Shown: positions 7,489 to 15,113 of the stretch, piece after piece
Numbering within the stretch: position 1 is the stretch's first letter
Layout: every line of letters begins with the position of its first letter
Assembly (NCBI RefSeq): GCF_029961765.1
Contig: NZ_CP124681.1
Span: forward strand, 3,844,001-3,908,000
Origin: Nocardioides sp. QY071
GTDB lineage: Bacteria; Actinomycetota; Actinomycetes; Propionibacteriales; Nocardioidaceae
Direction of reading: 5' to 3'
DNA length: 64,000 nt
The notes under the pieces: generated by a model
What the model saw: the letters and a program-made list of their open reading frames with translations, nothing else
Told to the model about the DNA's origin: nothing
Database searches by the model: none
Translations under genes and position numbers: made by a program

Positions 7489-8804
7489 CCCTGCCCGTCG
7501 GTTGCCGGCCGGCGTACCTGCACCGTGGCGTTGCGGATCTGGATCCGGGCCCCGGACACCAGCTCGATGGTGCGGTCCGGCTCGAGCAGGAAGTTCTGGC
7601 CGCCCGGGTAGGCGACCGGCCAGGAGAAGTCGGAGGCGTTGTGCAGTCCCCAGCGCTCGGGGGCGTCGGGGTGCTGGCGGACCTGGCCGAGCACCTGCGG
7701 ATGGTCGACGCCGGAGGTCAGGTGGTCCGAGCGCAGCGTGGTCTGCGGCCCCACGGCGACGGTGCGGCGCCCGACGTGGAGCAGGTACGGCGGGCGCACC
7801 TGGGTGCCGTCCTGCCAGCAGGTCACGCTGTCCTCGGCGGGGCTCCAGAAGTTGGTCGTGCCGCAGGTCGGGCACGCGAGCATCCCGTCGCGCAGCCGGT
7901 CGAGCGCCTTGATCCACTGGCCCTCGGTGACCCGCGCGCCGGGGTTGTCCATGCCGTCGACGAACGCCTGGACGAACAGGTCGCGCAGGAACTGCGGGTA
8001 GATGTTCCAGTACTGCTGCACGATCTGGGCCGGCCGGTTCTCGGCGCGGGTGGGGTGCATGCAGAACAGCGGCTCGGTGCCGAAGTGGGTCATCAGCCAG
8101 TGGGCGTCACGCATGCCGGCGTCGGTGCGCGCACCCTCGAGCGGGTGGCCGAGGAACAGCGAGTAGAAGAGCAGCACGGCCAGCGAGTGCCGGTCGGTGT
8201 CGGTGTTGGGCAGGGTGCGGTACGTCGTGTCGCGGACCACCTCGGGCGCCATGAAGTAAGGCGTCCCGAGCACCCGGCCGGTGCCGTTGTCGATGCCGAC
8301 GTTGTCGTTGTCGCAGATCAGCACGTCGCCGTTGCCCGGGTCGAAGAAGACGTTGCCGAAGGAGATGTCGCGGTAGCACAGGCCGCGGGCGTGCAGGCGC
8401 AGGAAGCTGTAGCTGAGCTGGCGGCACAGCTCGATGATCGAGGCGAAGGAGACGTCGAGCGGCTTGCCGTCGCGGTCGGCGTTGAGGAGCAGGTAGCTGA
8501 GCTCGAGGTAGCGGGGGTGGCGCAGGTGCATGACGTAGCCGAAGCTCGGCTCGGTCCCGACCCGCGCCATGCTGAGCGGCCACAGGAACCGCTGGTGGGG
8601 CGAGCCGATCTCGACGAGCTGCTGCATCTCGTCGTACTGCTGGGCGGTGGCGCTCTCGGGCTTGTACCACTTCAGCGCCAAGGGCTCGCCGGAGTCGCGG
8701 CGCACCTCGAACACGTAGCCCTGGCCGCCCTGGCCGAGCAGTGACGTCACCCGGGCGCGCCCCAACGGCCCGAGGTCGACCTCGACGCCCTCTGCCAGCA
8801 CCAT
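7485..8804 (-). CDS. Protein kinase with C-terminal zinc ribbon (TerY-P-triad type)
   Basis: 439-residue protein. The kinase domain (about 10-300) has a glycine loop LGQGGQGYV and the ATP-anchoring K45. The catalytic loop reads YRDISFGN (Y144-R-D) instead of HRD, and the metal-binding triplet is DND (165-167) instead of DFG; the key aspartates and asparagine are kept, so activity is plausible. After it come CPTC (311-314) and C329, a zinc-ribbon-like element, and a beta-rich domain. A kinase with a zinc ribbon next to vWA and PP2C genes is the pattern known as the TerY-P triad. The ATG at 8804 lies 106 bp from the divergent vWA gene. Confidence 0.85.
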   Translation of the reverse strand: MVLAEGVEVDLGPLGRARVTSLLGQGGQGYVFEVRRDSGEPLALKWYKPESATAQQYDEMQQLVEIGSPHQRFLWPLSMARVGTEPSFGYVMHLRHPRYLELSYLLLNADRDGKPLDVSFASIIELCRQLSYSFLRLHARGLCYRDISFGNVFFDPGNGDVLICDNDNVGIDNGTGRVLGTPYFMAPEVVRDTTYRTLPNTDTDRHSLAVLLFYSLFLGHPLEGARTDAGMRDAHWLMTHFGTEPLFCMHPTRAENRPAQIVQQYWNIYPQFLRDLFVQAFVDGMDNPGARVTEGQWIKALDRLRDGMLACPTCGTTNFWSPAEDSVTCWQDGTQVRPPYLLHVGRRTVAVGPQTTLRSDHLTSGVDHPQVLGQVRQHPDAPERWGLHNASDFSWPVAYPGGQNFLLEPDRTIELVSGARIQIRNATVQVRRPATDGQG

Positions 8805-8910
8805 GGGTGTGACCGACCTCCGTTATCGCGTTCCTGGACCCGTGACAGGCTATAACCTCGACAGAACGGGAACAGTTGAAACCCGACGCCCAGGTGGAAG
8901 GAGGCCCTCG
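8805..8910. promoter_or_regulatory. Divergent promoter region between kinase and vWA genes
   Basis: 106 bp separate the two divergent operons of the phospho-signalling island. A TATAAC box at 8851-8856 is a candidate -10 for the vWA direction. No convincing -35 or palindrome was found. Confidence 0.3.
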
Positions 8911-9612
8911 ATGAGCGATCGGCTCGGCGGTGCCCTGGCGCGCAAGCCCCTGCACTTCATCTTCGTGCTCGACGTGTCGGGCTCGATGCTGCGCGGCGGC
9001 CGCATCCAGGCGCTCAACAACGCCATCACCGAGGTCCTGCCGCACCTGAAGGACGAGGCGCGGGCCAACCCGCACGCCGAGATGCTGGTCCGGGTGCTGG
9101 CGTTCGCCAACGAGCCGCAGTGGATCATCGAGGAGCCGACCCCGGTCGACCGGATCCACTGGACCCGGCTGGAGGCGGTGCCGCGCGGGTTCACCGAGCT
9201 CGGCAGCGCGCTGCAGACCCTGGCCGGCGCACTCGACCACCTCGACGAGTCCAACAGCGCGTTCCCGCCCGCGATCATCCTCGTCTCCGACGGCCGCCCC
9301 ACGCAGAGCAGCGGTGTCACCTTCGCCGAGGGCCTGCAGGCTCTGCTCAACAACCGCTGGGGCGCCACCGCGGTCCGGCTCGCGCTCGGCGTGGGCCGCG
9401 ACGCCGACATGCACTCCCTGCGCCGGTTCATCGGCGACGAGGAGGTGCCGCTGCTGCGCGCGGACAACCCGGAGCAGCTCGTCGAGTACATCGTCTGGGC
9501 CTCCAAGGCGGCCAGCAAGGTCGCCTCGCGACCGGTCGTCGGTCCGGGATCCGGGGTGACCGCGGCGCCGCCGAGCCCGATCGGCGACCCGATCTGGAGC
9601 ACCCTGGGATGA
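8911..9612 (+). CDS. vWA (TerY-like) domain protein
   Basis: 233-residue cytoplasmic von Willebrand A-domain protein that is essentially one domain. The MIDAS metal site starts DVSGS (D21, S23, S25); a Thr in GFTELGSAL and an Asp in LVSDGRP complete it. No signal peptide or membrane segment is present. TerY-like vWA proteins are thought to act as metal-dependent protein-interaction modules regulated by the kinase and phosphatase encoded beside them. The ATG at 8911 has a good RBS (GGAAGGAGG). It overlaps the PP2C gene by ATGA, so the two are co-translated. Confidence 0.9.
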   Translation: MSDRLGGALARKPLHFIFVLDVSGSMLRGGRIQALNNAITEVLPHLKDEARANPHAEMLVRVLAFANEPQWIIEEPTPVDRIHWTRLEAVPRGFTELGSALQTLAGALDHLDESNSAFPPAIILVSDGRPTQSSGVTFAEGLQALLNNRWGATAVRLALGVGRDADMHSLRRFIGDEEVPLLRADNPEQLVEYIVWASKAASKVASRPVVGPGSGVTAAPPSPIGDPIWSTLG

Positions 9613-10490
9613 CCGACCGCCCGGACGCCGATCCGGTGTGGACGACCCTGTCGGGTACGACGATCGGCTCGGTCCACGTCCGTGACGAACTGCCGATCCA
9701 GGACGCCGTGCTCACCTGGAGCGACCAGGCGCTGGGGCATGCGGTCATCGCCGTCGCCGACGGCCACGGGCACAAGTACCACTTCCGCAGCGACACCGGC
9801 GCGGCGCTGGCGGTGGTCAGCGCGGTCGAGGAGCTGCGCCGGATCCTGCCCGACCTGACCGCGCCCGACGAGACCGCCCGCGACCGGGTGGCGCGGGCCG
9901 GGGCGGCGATCGTGGAGACCTGGACCGCGAAGGTCCGCCACCACCTCGAGGCGAACCCCTACTCCCCCGCCGAGGACGAGCTCGGCGCCTCCGCAGACCC
10001 GCTGCGTGCCTACGGCTCGACCATCCTCGGCGCGGCCGCGGCCGGGGACGTGATGGTGTTCCTGCAGATCGGCGACGGCGACTCGGTCCTGGTGGCCAGC
10101 GACGGCACCGCCTCGCGCCCCCTGCCCGAGGATCCCGACCTCGACGGGCTGCACACCAGCTCGCTGTGCCAGCCGCGCCCGCTCGACGCGCTGCGGGTCG
10201 GCGTCGTCGACGCCGCCGCCGACCGCGCGGCGCTGGTCTTCCTGTGCACCGACGGCTTCGGCCGCTCCCGGGTCGACTCCCACGGGTGGTGGCGCCAGAC
10301 CGGCGAGCAGCTGCTGGAGTTCGCCCGGGCCCGGGGCCTGGGCTGGGTGCGCGAGCAGCTGCCCGAGTGGCTGGCCGAGCCCGCCCTCATCGGGGGCGAC
10401 GACACCACGATGGCGCTGCTGGTGCGCAACGACGTCGCCGGGATCGACCGGCCCGACCTCGCCGACACCGTGCCGGTGCCCGAGGGCTGA
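9609..10490 (+). CDS. PP2C-type protein phosphatase (TerY-P-triad type)
   Basis: 293-residue PP2C phosphatase. Metal-binding motifs are VADGHGH near residue 55, CTDGFGRSR near 213 and GGDDTTMALLV near the C-terminus. The SpoIIE-like variant of PP2C2 domains is usual in TerY-P triads. It likely dephosphorylates targets of the neighbouring kinases, possibly the vWA or FHA proteins. The ATG overlaps the vWA stop (ATGA). A stretch after TAPDETARDR is longer than in minimal PP2Cs. Its stop is 9 bp from that of the convergent gene. Confidence 0.88.
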   Translation: MTDRPDADPVWTTLSGTTIGSVHVRDELPIQDAVLTWSDQALGHAVIAVADGHGHKYHFRSDTGAALAVVSAVEELRRILPDLTAPDETARDRVARAGAAIVETWTAKVRHHLEANPYSPAEDELGASADPLRAYGSTILGAAAAGDVMVFLQIGDGDSVLVASDGTASRPLPEDPDLDGLHTSSLCQPRPLDALRVGVVDAAADRAALVFLCTDGFGRSRVDSHGWWRQTGEQLLEFARARGLGWVREQLPEWLAEPALIGGDDTTMALLVRNDVAGIDRPDLADTVPVPEG

Positions 10491-10499
10491 GCACCCCCG

Positions 10500-12059
10500 T
10501 CAGTCGTCGGAGGGCCACCACTTCTCGAGGCCCTCGAGGTCGCCCTCGAAGTTCCGCGCGACGCCGTAGCAGTAGCAGTCGTCGGCGTTCCAGTCCCAGT
10601 AGACCGTCGCGGTCTCCCCGGAGCTGTCGAGGTAGGCGTAGTAGCCGCCCTCGGCCTCGCCCTCGCCGAAGCGCCACGTGCCGCCCCCGCCCTGGGTGCC
10701 GGCCTCGTCGTACTGCTTCTTGTAGTACTTGCGGTCGGCCTTCATCTCCTTGCGGGTGGAGTAGCGGCCGACGCTGACGATGATCCCGCTGTCGTCGGTC
10801 TCGCAGCTGCTCTCCTCGGTCTCGCCGGTGAAGAAGGTGCGCTCGCGGGTGCACTTGGCGGGGTCCATGTTGATCTTGATGAACTCGATCAGCTTGGGGT
10901 GGGCCGGCGCGGTCGGCTCGGTGACGCGGGGCGAGGTGCTGGTGAAGCTGGCGACGACCGCGTCGATGGTGGCGGTGCCCTCGCCCTCGAGGAGCGCGGA
11001 CTGCTTGGCGCCCTTGCTGTCCCAGTAGACGACGGCCGGGTCGGTGGTGCCGCCCCGCTCGGGGTCGTACTCGTAGAGGGCCGTGGCGCCGTTGTCGGCA
11101 CTCATCGTGCCGGCGCGGTAGTCGAAGCGGGCGGTGCGGGCGGCGGTGAACGCCGCGTCGTCGGCGTAGGTGACCAGGCGCAGGGTGCCGGTGCTGACCG
11201 AGCACTGCACGACCTCGGTCTCGCCGGAGCCCGGCTGGTCGGCCTTGCAGTCGGTGGCGCCGGCCGAGATCTTGCTGGCGAGGGTGCCGTAGCGCTCGTC
11301 GAGGGCCGCGGGCGTGACGTCGACGTCGGGCTCCTTCGGGCCGCTGGACTCCACCTTCTTCGGATCCGGGTCCTTGCCGCCGCCGGAGAGCGCGACCGCG
11401 GCCGCGACCCCGCCGCCGACCACCACGACGCCGGCGACGGCGGCCGCGATCCACACGGCGGCACCGCGCTTCTTCGGCGGCGGGGCGCCGAAGCCGCCGG
11501 GAGGGGCGTAGCCGCCCGGACCGGAGGGGTACGCCGCGGGGGCGGCATACGGCGGGGGTGCGGGCGTCGGGCTCACCGTCGGCTGGGGTGCCGACTGGTG
11601 GACCGGCGGGGCCGGCGGCCAGGCGGTGGGAGGCGGTGACTGGTACGGCGGCGCGGCGGGCCCGGGGGCGGGCGCCGCGGTCGGCGGCGGCAGCTGGCCG
11701 CTCGCGGGCCGGCTGGTGCGGTAGCGGAGCACGACGGCGGCCGGGACGGTGCCGACGGCGTACCCGAGCACGGCGGCGGCCCAGCTCGACGCGGCCTGGT
11801 CGTCCCCGCCGCGGTCACGGGCCAGGCGCAGCCCGGCCTCCTCGACGGCGCGGCCCGGGTCGGCGCCGCCGTCGATCATCTCGCGCAGCGGGCTGAGCAC
11901 CCCGAAGCGCACCGCGTCGACGAGCAGGTTGATGTCACCGGTGGTGGCCTGGTCCTCGGCCAGGACGTCGTCGAGGACGCCGCGGAAGCCGGCGGCGTCG
12001 TCGAGGATCGCCGAGCCGTGCTCGGTCACCAGCTCGCGCAGGACGTCGTGGAGCTCCAT
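10500..12059 (-). CDS. Membrane protein: helical N-terminal domain, Pro-rich linker, one TM helix, secreted C-terminal domain
   Basis: 519-residue protein. Residues 1-110 form a helical domain (LRELVTEHGSAILDD, then INLLVDAVRFGV), a pattern I recognise from actinobacterial proteins near kinases and chaperones. A Pro/Ala-rich linker (about 120-195) precedes a single TM helix (about 203-225) and a ~290-residue exported domain with several Cys, ending DDCYCYGVARNFEG. The function is unknown. The topology (cytoplasmic helical domain, external sensor-like domain) resembles a receptor or effector of the kinase gene that ends 2 bp upstream. The paired Cys residues suggest disulfides. Confidence 0.7.
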   Translation of the reverse strand: MELHDVLRELVTEHGSAILDDAAGFRGVLDDVLAEDQATTGDINLLVDAVRFGVLSPLREMIDGGADPGRAVEEAGLRLARDRGGDDQAASSWAAAVLGYAVGTVPAAVVLRYRTSRPASGQLPPPTAAPAPGPAAPPYQSPPPTAWPPAPPVHQSAPQPTVSPTPAPPPYAAPAAYPSGPGGYAPPGGFGAPPPKKRGAAVWIAAAVAGVVVVGGGVAAAVALSGGGKDPDPKKVESSGPKEPDVDVTPAALDERYGTLASKISAGATDCKADQPGSGETEVVQCSVSTGTLRLVTYADDAAFTAARTARFDYRAGTMSADNGATALYEYDPERGGTTDPAVVYWDSKGAKQSALLEGEGTATIDAVVASFTSTSPRVTEPTAPAHPKLIEFIKINMDPAKCTRERTFFTGETEESSCETDDSGIIVSVGRYSTRKEMKADRKYYKKQYDEAGTQGGGGTWRFGEGEAEGGYYAYLDSSGETATVYWDWNADDCYCYGVARNFEGDLEGLEKWWPSDD

Positions 12060-12061
12060 CC

Positions 12062-12874
12062 TCAGACCGCCGACCCCAGCTCGGCGGCGATCCCCGCGAT
12101 GCGGTCGGCGACCTCCGCGGCGGTGCGCGGGCGGACCGCGACGTCGGTGGCGAGGCAGGCCTCGACCAGGTCGCGGGCGGCCGGCGGCAGGTCGGGGGCC
12201 AGGCTGGGCTGCGAGGCGAGGATGGAGCGCACCAGCAGCAGCGGCTCGGTGTCGCGGAGCTCGCCGTACACACCGGCTCCGGTGATCGCGAAGTGCACGG
12301 TGGCACCCAGCGACCAGATGTCGCTGGCCCGCGAGGCCTGGGCGCCGAGCATGATCGCCGGGTCGGTGAACTCCAGGCCGATCTGTCCGAGTCCCGTCGT
12401 CACCATGCCCGGTGACAGCAGCTGGGAGAGCCCGAGGTCGGCGAGGCGGCCGCCGTCCTCGGCGATCAGCACGTTGGCGGGCTTGATGTCGCGGTGCGCG
12501 ATCCCGCGCTCGTGGAGTGCGTGAGCCGCCCGGGCGGCGTCGCGGACCGCGGCCACCCGCTGGCCGACGCCGATCTCGACCTGGGGCCGTTCGAGGGAGC
12601 CGAGTGGCAGGAACTCCATGGCGTAGTAGAAGGCGCCACCCTGCCGGCCCGCGTCGTAGACGGCGACGAGCCGGTCGGAGTCGGCGACACTGAAGTGCTT
12701 GAGCTCGCGGGTCGCGCGGCGGAAGGCGTCGTCGGACGTGGGTCCGGCGATCACCTTGACCACCACCTCGCCGGCCGGGATGCCCAGCCGGGCCGGGGCC
12801 GTGGCGAGGTAGTTGGTGCCGTAGTTCGACTCGCCCAGCGGGCGCACGAACTCGTAGTCAGCGATTCCCTGCAC
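12062..12874 (-). CDS. Serine/threonine protein kinase, catalytic domain only
   Basis: 270-residue cytoplasmic Hanks-type kinase. Glycine loop LGESNYGTNY, ATP lysine K40 (VVVKVI), catalytic HRDIKPAN (127-134) and a DLG triplet (146-148) in place of DFG are all present, as is the later SDIWSLG. It should be active. There is no membrane or PASTA segment, unlike PknB. The GTG at 12874 has an RBS (GGAGG, 6-nt spacing) and replaces a longer N-terminal extension without an RBS. The membrane protein gene starts 2 bp after its stop, so that protein is the likely partner or substrate. Confidence 0.88.
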   Translation of the reverse strand: MQGIADYEFVRPLGESNYGTNYLATAPARLGIPAGEVVVKVIAGPTSDDAFRRATRELKHFSVADSDRLVAVYDAGRQGGAFYYAMEFLPLGSLERPQVEIGVGQRVAAVRDAARAAHALHERGIAHRDIKPANVLIAEDGGRLADLGLSQLLSPGMVTTGLGQIGLEFTDPAIMLGAQASRASDIWSLGATVHFAITGAGVYGELRDTEPLLLVRSILASQPSLAPDLPPAARDLVEACLATDVAVRPRTAAEVADRIAGIAAELGSAV

Positions 12875-13025
12875 GCGGATCCTCCAGCGCCTCGTCGTCC
12901 AGCCGGGTGCCTCGGCCGGGGTCCAGCATGTCACGCGATCCCGGCTGGCAGCAGCGATTCCCCCGGCGCCGGCGGGGCAACCGGTGTAGCGTTCCGGACG
13001 CCGTCAGCGACCCAGGAGGCATCCG
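12875..13025. promoter_or_regulatory. Divergent promoter region, kinase versus FAD-protein operon
   Basis: 151 bp. TAGCGT at 12987-12992 is a candidate -10 for the rightward operon, and AGGAGG at 13014-13019 is its RBS, 6 nt from a TTG start. No palindrome was noticed. Confidence 0.35.
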
Positions 13026-14642
13026 TTGATCGACCCCACCGCGGCATCCGTGGTCCCGACCACGGACCCCTCGACCTACCTGCCAGCCCAGCCGATCTCG
13101 GGTGACCTGAACGACCAGCTGCTGCAGACCGACTTCTGGACCGACGACATGGTGGCGGCCGCCGGCATCCCGATCGTGGACGTCCCGTTCGTCACGATCG
13201 GCGGCGGCATCGGGAGCTTCGTGACCGTCGACTACCTGCGCATCGCGGGCGTGCCGACCTCCCAGATGCGGGTGCTCAGCACCCTCGACTTCCCGTGGCA
13301 GACCTACGAGTACCTCACCCGGGTCTCCCAGGTCCCCCGGCCCGAGCGGATCCGCTCCGACTCGGCGTCGCGGCCGGACAACATCTGGGGCTTCCCGTCG
13401 TACGGCTTCGCGGAGGGCGTGCGGCACTTCAACCTCAAGGTGCTCTGGCAGCTGTTCAGCGAGCCGATCTTCGAGGACTACTACACCCCCAAGGCCGGCA
13501 ACGTCTTCCAGCAGCTCGAGCGCGAGGCGAAGCGGATCGCGTACGACGAGATGCTGGTCAAGGGCCTGGTCCGCATCGTCCGGCGGCGCTACGGAGGCGG
13601 GTACTTCACGATCCTGACCCCGCCCGAGGGCGCGTCGGCCACCAAGCGGGTCGCCTTCCGCTCGCAGTACGTGCACCTGGCGGTCGGCTACCCAGGACTG
13701 AAGTTCCTGCCCGAGCTGCAGCGCTACCGCACCGAGAACAACGACTACCGCCACATCGTCAACGCCTACGAGGCCCACGAGCACGTCTACGAGCGGCTCG
13801 TGCAGACGCCGTCCACGGTGCTGGTGCGCGGCGGCGGGATCGTGGCCTCGCGCATCCTGCAGCGGCTGATGGACGACCGCGAGAAGCACGGCGCGCAGAC
13901 CAGGATCGTGCACCTGTTCCGCACCTACATCCACGGCACCAACGATGGCTACGGCAACGAGGAGGACCAGCGCCCGGGCGGTGGCCGCACCCGGGTGACC
14001 ATGCGCCGCCGCGGTGGCGACGGGTGGGCCTACCAGGGGTTCAACTACCCGAAGTCGGTGTGGGGCGGCCAGCTCAAGGCGCAGGTGCGCAACCTGGAGG
14101 GCGAGCAGCGCGCCGAGCTCTACAAGCGGATGGGCGGCACCAACACGCCCTACCGCAAGAGCTGGCAGCGGCAGATGAAGCAGGGCCGCCGTGAGGGCTG
14201 GTACAGCTGCGTGGTCGGCACCGTCGACGAGATGCGGCCCAGCGGCGAGCGGATCCTCAACCAGGTCCGCACCGCCCAGGGCGTCGTACCGGTGGAGGTC
14301 GACTTCGTCATCGACTGCACCGGCCTCGAGGCCGACATCGCCGAGCACCGCCTGCTCAAGGACCTGCTCGACCACGGCGGCGCCAGCCGCAATCCGGTCG
14401 GCCGGCTCAACGTCGACCGCTCCTTCGAGCTGATCGGCACCCAGTCGGGCGGCGGCGTGATGTACGCGTCGGGCGCGACCACGCTCGGCGGCTACTTCCC
14501 CGGCGTCGACACCTTCCTGGGCCTGCAGGTCGCGGCCCAGGAGATCTACGGGGACCTCAACAAGCGCGGCTTCTGCAAGCGGATCGGGCCGGTGCGCTCG
14601 ACCCTGCAGTGGTGGAAGTGGCTCGCCGGGAGCGCCCCGTGA
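13026..14642 (+). CDS. FAD/NAD(P)-binding oxidoreductase-like protein of unknown substrate
   Basis: 538-residue protein. A dinucleotide-binding motif, VTIGGGIGSFVTVDYLR, lies at about residues 56-72, and later segments (VLVRGGGIVASRILQ; VDFVIDCTGL) look like a second Rossmann unit and the ATG-type strand of FAD oxidoreductases. The substrate is not recognisable. The start is TTG at 13026, supported by AGGAGG at 13014-13019; no nearby ATG/GTG is better placed. It is the first gene of an operon with a small membrane protein and an FHA protein, divergent from a kinase, so it may be a redox branch of the same signalling island. Confidence 0.65.
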   Translation: MIDPTAASVVPTTDPSTYLPAQPISGDLNDQLLQTDFWTDDMVAAAGIPIVDVPFVTIGGGIGSFVTVDYLRIAGVPTSQMRVLSTLDFPWQTYEYLTRVSQVPRPERIRSDSASRPDNIWGFPSYGFAEGVRHFNLKVLWQLFSEPIFEDYYTPKAGNVFQQLEREAKRIAYDEMLVKGLVRIVRRRYGGGYFTILTPPEGASATKRVAFRSQYVHLAVGYPGLKFLPELQRYRTENNDYRHIVNAYEAHEHVYERLVQTPSTVLVRGGGIVASRILQRLMDDREKHGAQTRIVHLFRTYIHGTNDGYGNEEDQRPGGGRTRVTMRRRGGDGWAYQGFNYPKSVWGGQLKAQVRNLEGEQRAELYKRMGGTNTPYRKSWQRQMKQGRREGWYSCVVGTVDEMRPSGERILNQVRTAQGVVPVEVDFVIDCTGLEADIAEHRLLKDLLDHGGASRNPVGRLNVDRSFELIGTQSGGGVMYASGATTLGGYFPGVDTFLGLQVAAQEIYGDLNKRGFCKRIGPVRSTLQWWKWLAGSAP

Positions 14643-14676
14643 GCCGGCCCGTCGCGACCCCAGGAGCGTGTGACTG

Positions 14677-15111
14677 ATGCTGCCCACCCTCAACGGCCGG
14701 CTCCAGACCCGGATCTTCATGCTCGTCGTCTTCGGCGGGCTGATCACGCTGGTGCTGACACCGATCCTGCCCGGCGACCCGGACTACCGCACGACGTACC
14801 TCATCCTCGCGGCCGTGCTGGTGCTCGGCATCGTGTGGGAGCTGATCTACCACGCCATCCAGCAGCTGCGGTGGGAGAAGGACTGGCCCACCATGTTCGG
14901 CCTGATCACCGCGCTCAACGAGGGCGCACTGGTGTGGCTGCTGCTCGACCTGGAGCTGGTGCCCGGCATCGACTACCCGTACGACGGGGTGCCGTTCTGG
15001 GCGTTCTTCATCGACTTCTCGGTGATCTGGCTGGTGATCTGGGTCTGGACCAACGGCCCGATGCGGGTCCCGTTCATCCGGTGGCGCTTCTTCGGCGGAA
15101 GGATCATTTGA
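14677..15111 (+). CDS. Small integral membrane protein, four predicted TM helices
   Basis: 144 residues with hydrophobic helices at about 14-32, 42-60, 76-97 and 108-127, joined by short loops; the C-terminus is basic (RVPFIRWRFFGGR). No family is recognised. It lies 34 bp after the FAD-protein gene, and the next gene starts 2 bp after its stop, so the three form an operon. It may anchor the FAD protein or the FHA protein at the membrane; this is inferred from context only. Confidence 0.75.
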   Translation: MLPTLNGRLQTRIFMLVVFGGLITLVLTPILPGDPDYRTTYLILAAVLVLGIVWELIYHAIQQLRWEKDWPTMFGLITALNEGALVWLLLDLELVPGIDYPYDGVPFWAFFIDFSVIWLVIWVWTNGPMRVPFIRWRFFGGRII

Positions 15112-15113
15112 CG

